Positions 48,184 through 49,372 of a stretch of DNA of 49,372 nt are shown here, piece after piece. Both the position numbers and the translations under genes were made by a program. This DNA is from Betaproteobacteria bacterium (lineage in GTDB: Bacteria > Pseudomonadota > Gammaproteobacteria > Burkholderiales > SG8-39). The notes beneath the pieces were generated by a model. That model worked only from the letters and a program-made list of their open reading frames with translations. It was not told where the DNA came from and ran no database searches. Position 1 is the stretch's first letter, and each line of letters opens with the position of its first letter. The DNA lies in assembly GCA_005884455.1 (NCBI GenBank), contig VBCH01000211.1, forward strand, positions 1 to 49,372. The letters are read 5' to 3'.

Positions 48184-49152
48184 ATGCGAAGATTCTTGCT
48201 GGCGCTTGCTCTGATCGCAGTCCTGCTCGGTTTCGCACCCACTTCGGCATTCGCACAGTACCCGACGAAGCCCATCCGGTTCATCGTGCCTTGGGGTCCA
48301 GGAAGCGGACCCGACGTGACGAGCCGCATTGTCGCAACGGAGCTCAGCGCACGGCTCGGGCAGCAGATTGTGATCGACAACCGCCCTGGGGCGGGCGGGA
48401 CTGTCGGCATGGCGTTAATTGCGAGAGCTGCCCCGGATGGCTACACCGTTGGTCCCGGCAACATAGGACAGACTATTAGTTATAGTGTGATTCCGAACGT
48501 CTCTTACGATCTGAACAAGGACTTCCAGTCGATAGGACGGACGCTCGTTTCGGCCAACGTCCTCGCCGTGAGATTATCACTCCCCGTTAAATCCGTGCAG
48601 GAGTTGATCGTCTACGCAAAGAACAACCCCGGAAACCTGCTGTATGGCTCTCCGGGTAACGGCACAAGCCCCCATGTGGGCATGGAGTTGTTCAAGCTGA
48701 TGACCGGTGCGCAGATGGTGCACGTGCCGTACAAGGACGCGCAGCAGGCGATCACCGGCTTGGTCGCTGGGCAGGTCGATCTGCTGTTCGATAACATGCC
48801 CGCAATCGTGCCCCACGTCAGGGCTGGCAGAGTGCGCGGGCTGGCAGTGACCGGCCCGAGGCGTTCCCCAGCGGTTCCGGAGTTGCCTACCGTCGCTGAG
48901 GCTGGCGTGACTGGCTTCGAAGTAATCACTTGGGCGGGAGTGATCGGGCCACGCGGAATCCCGAAAGACATTGTGGCTAGGCTCAACGCAGAGATAAACA
49001 GCGCGCTAATGTCCCCAGCGCTTAAGGAAAAATTTGCTGGACTTGGCCTCGAGCCAGCGGGCGGCACGCCCGAGGAATTTGATACATTCATAAAAAAAGA
49101 GGCCGCGAAGTGGGCCGATGTAGTGAAGCGTGCACGCGTTAGAGTCGATTAG
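48184..49152 (+). CDS. Cassette 2: Bug-family (TctC-like) periplasmic binding protein
   Basis: 322 residues from the ATG with GGAGGGG spaced 3 bases before it. A signal peptide (about 1-24, ...APTSAFAQ) precedes the Bug family features: YPTKPIRFIVPWGPGSGPD, VIDNRPGAGGTVG, and PDGYT, with VPYKD in the middle. These proteins bind carboxylates for tripartite tricarboxylate transporters and are greatly expanded in Betaproteobacteria. No membrane TctA/TctB gene is beside it, so it is an orphan receptor. It lies wholly inside a cassette (48046-49276) with 132 bases of leader and 66 bases before attC 2. Confidence 0.9.
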   Translation: MRRFLLALALIAVLLGFAPTSAFAQYPTKPIRFIVPWGPGSGPDVTSRIVATELSARLGQQIVIDNRPGAGGTVGMALIARAAPDGYTVGPGNIGQTISYSVIPNVSYDLNKDFQSIGRTLVSANVLAVRLSLPVKSVQELIVYAKNNPGNLLYGSPGNGTSPHVGMELFKLMTGAQMVHVPYKDAQQAITGLVAGQVDLLFDNMPAIVPHVRAGRVRGLAVTGPRRSPAVPELPTVAEAGVTGFEVITWAGVIGPRGIPKDIVARLNAEINSALMSPALKEKFAGLGLEPAGGTPEEFDTFIKKEAAKWADVVKRARVRVD

Positions 49153-49218
49153 TAGTTGAACGTCCGCTCCTTGCTGATTGCAGCCCCTTCACGTGGTCCT
49201 AATTCGAGAGCACGTGCC

Positions 49219-49282
49219 ACCCAACCACGGCTTGCAGGGCGACGCGCCGCTCGCGGCGCGCGCCTGAAGCCGAACGTTAGAC
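49219..49282 (+). other. attC site 2 (64 bp)
   Basis: R'' ACCCAAC (49219-49225) and R' GTTAGAC (49276-49282). The R'/R'' pair matches at the AAC/GTT core; other mismatches are expected because the R' end belongs to the next cassette. L'' CGGCTTGCAGG (49228-49238) pairs with L' CCTGAAGCCG (49263-49272) with one extrahelical G (49234). The apical stem CGCGCCGC/GCGGCGCG (49243-49260) resembles that of well-known class 1 cassette sites such as aadA attC. Confidence 0.92.
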
Positions 49283-49288
49283 CGCGTC

Positions 49289-49372
49289 GTGCTTAGAACC
49301 TACGCCATCTATACTGTCGCCGCAGCAGTGGGGATTTTCGCGCCCATCTTCCTGCTCTGGGCTGCACGGACA
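49289..49372 (+). CDS. Cassette 3: membrane protein start (3' truncated by window)
   Basis: A frame from GTG 10 bases after attC 2 is open to the end of the window: the first 28 residues read VLRTYAIYTVAAAVGIFAPI and continue with FLLWAART. This is a single hydrophobic helix, a membrane anchor or signal. Too short to name; real coding is supported mainly by its position right after the site. Confidence 0.45.
   Translation, partial: MLRTYAIYTVAAAVGIFAPIFLLWAART

Larger units (their letters stand above)
47678..49372 (+). mobile_element. Integron gene-cassette array (at least three cassettes, no integrase seen)
   Basis: Cassette 1 spans 47679-48045, cassette 2 spans 48046-49276 and cassette 3 starts at 49277 and runs off the window. 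Each boundary is a GTTRRRY core; two full attC sites lie at 47962-48051 and 49219-49282. All cassette genes point the same way, as in an integron. No IntI gene occurs in the 47 kb upstream side, the usual place, so it is probably a cluster of cassettes lacking an integrase, or the integrase lies to the right. Confidence 0.85.

Overview
The window is about 49 kb of GC-rich DNA with compact, short-gapped genes. It most resembles a betaproteobacterial chromosome, probably Burkholderiales or a neighbouring order. Pointers are a double-length UvrA, a Bug-family (TctC-like) solute-binding protein, Liv-type transporter genes, a gammaproteobacterial-style PepN and EttA, and several exported c-type cytochrome proteins. 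I see no rRNA, tRNA, CRISPR array, prophage or insertion sequence. This taxonomy is inferred from gene content only.

Layout. 1-3.1 kb: a 5'-truncated TonB-dependent receptor convergent with a cytochrome c/Vgb-type propeller fusion. 3.2-6.2 kb: NfeD protease plus slipin (membrane quality-control pair), then an exported MsrA. 6.2-7.9 kb: aspartate dehydrogenase plus two FlK-like hotdog thioesterases read divergently from a 68-bp gap. 8-14.2 kb: a di-heme peroxidase-like protein, an XRE-type regulator, PepN and a pirin. 14.2-20.1 kb: a c-di-GMP block (a large PAS/GAF/GGDEF/EAL protein, a membrane GGDEF protein and a lone PAS protein). 20.1-27.2 kb: a minus-strand operon of a permuted NlpC/P60 protein, a ferredoxin-reductase-like flavoprotein and a 1881-residue tandem UvrA.

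27.2-30.9 kb: an ECF sigma-factor locus. The sigma gene and the neighbouring di-heme cytochrome gene carry the same two-box promoter with identical spacing, so the sigma factor probably drives itself, a DUF4142 protein, a cupredoxin and the cytochrome. 30.9-34.9 kb: a MAPEG protein, an Fpg/Nei glycosylase, and a Spy/CpxP-like chaperone followed by CpxR-like and CpxA-like genes; an exact GTAAA-N5-GTAAA CpxR-type box lies upstream. 34.9-47.4 kb: EttA, a signal-less NMT1-type binding protein, a Liv ABC importer (with LivM and LivG fused), then a catabolic-looking run (extradiol/VOC enzyme, zinc-independent MDR oxidoreductase, MetE-like zinc methyltransferase, class II aldolase).

47.7 kb to the end is the most unusual part: an integron gene-cassette array. 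It has a GTTRRRY junction, two attC sites with paired R and L boxes and an extrahelical base, and three cassettes (small membrane protein; Bug-family periplasmic binding protein; start of another membrane protein). No integron integrase is present on the upstream side, so this is either an integrase-less cassette cluster or cassettes inserted at a genomic site.
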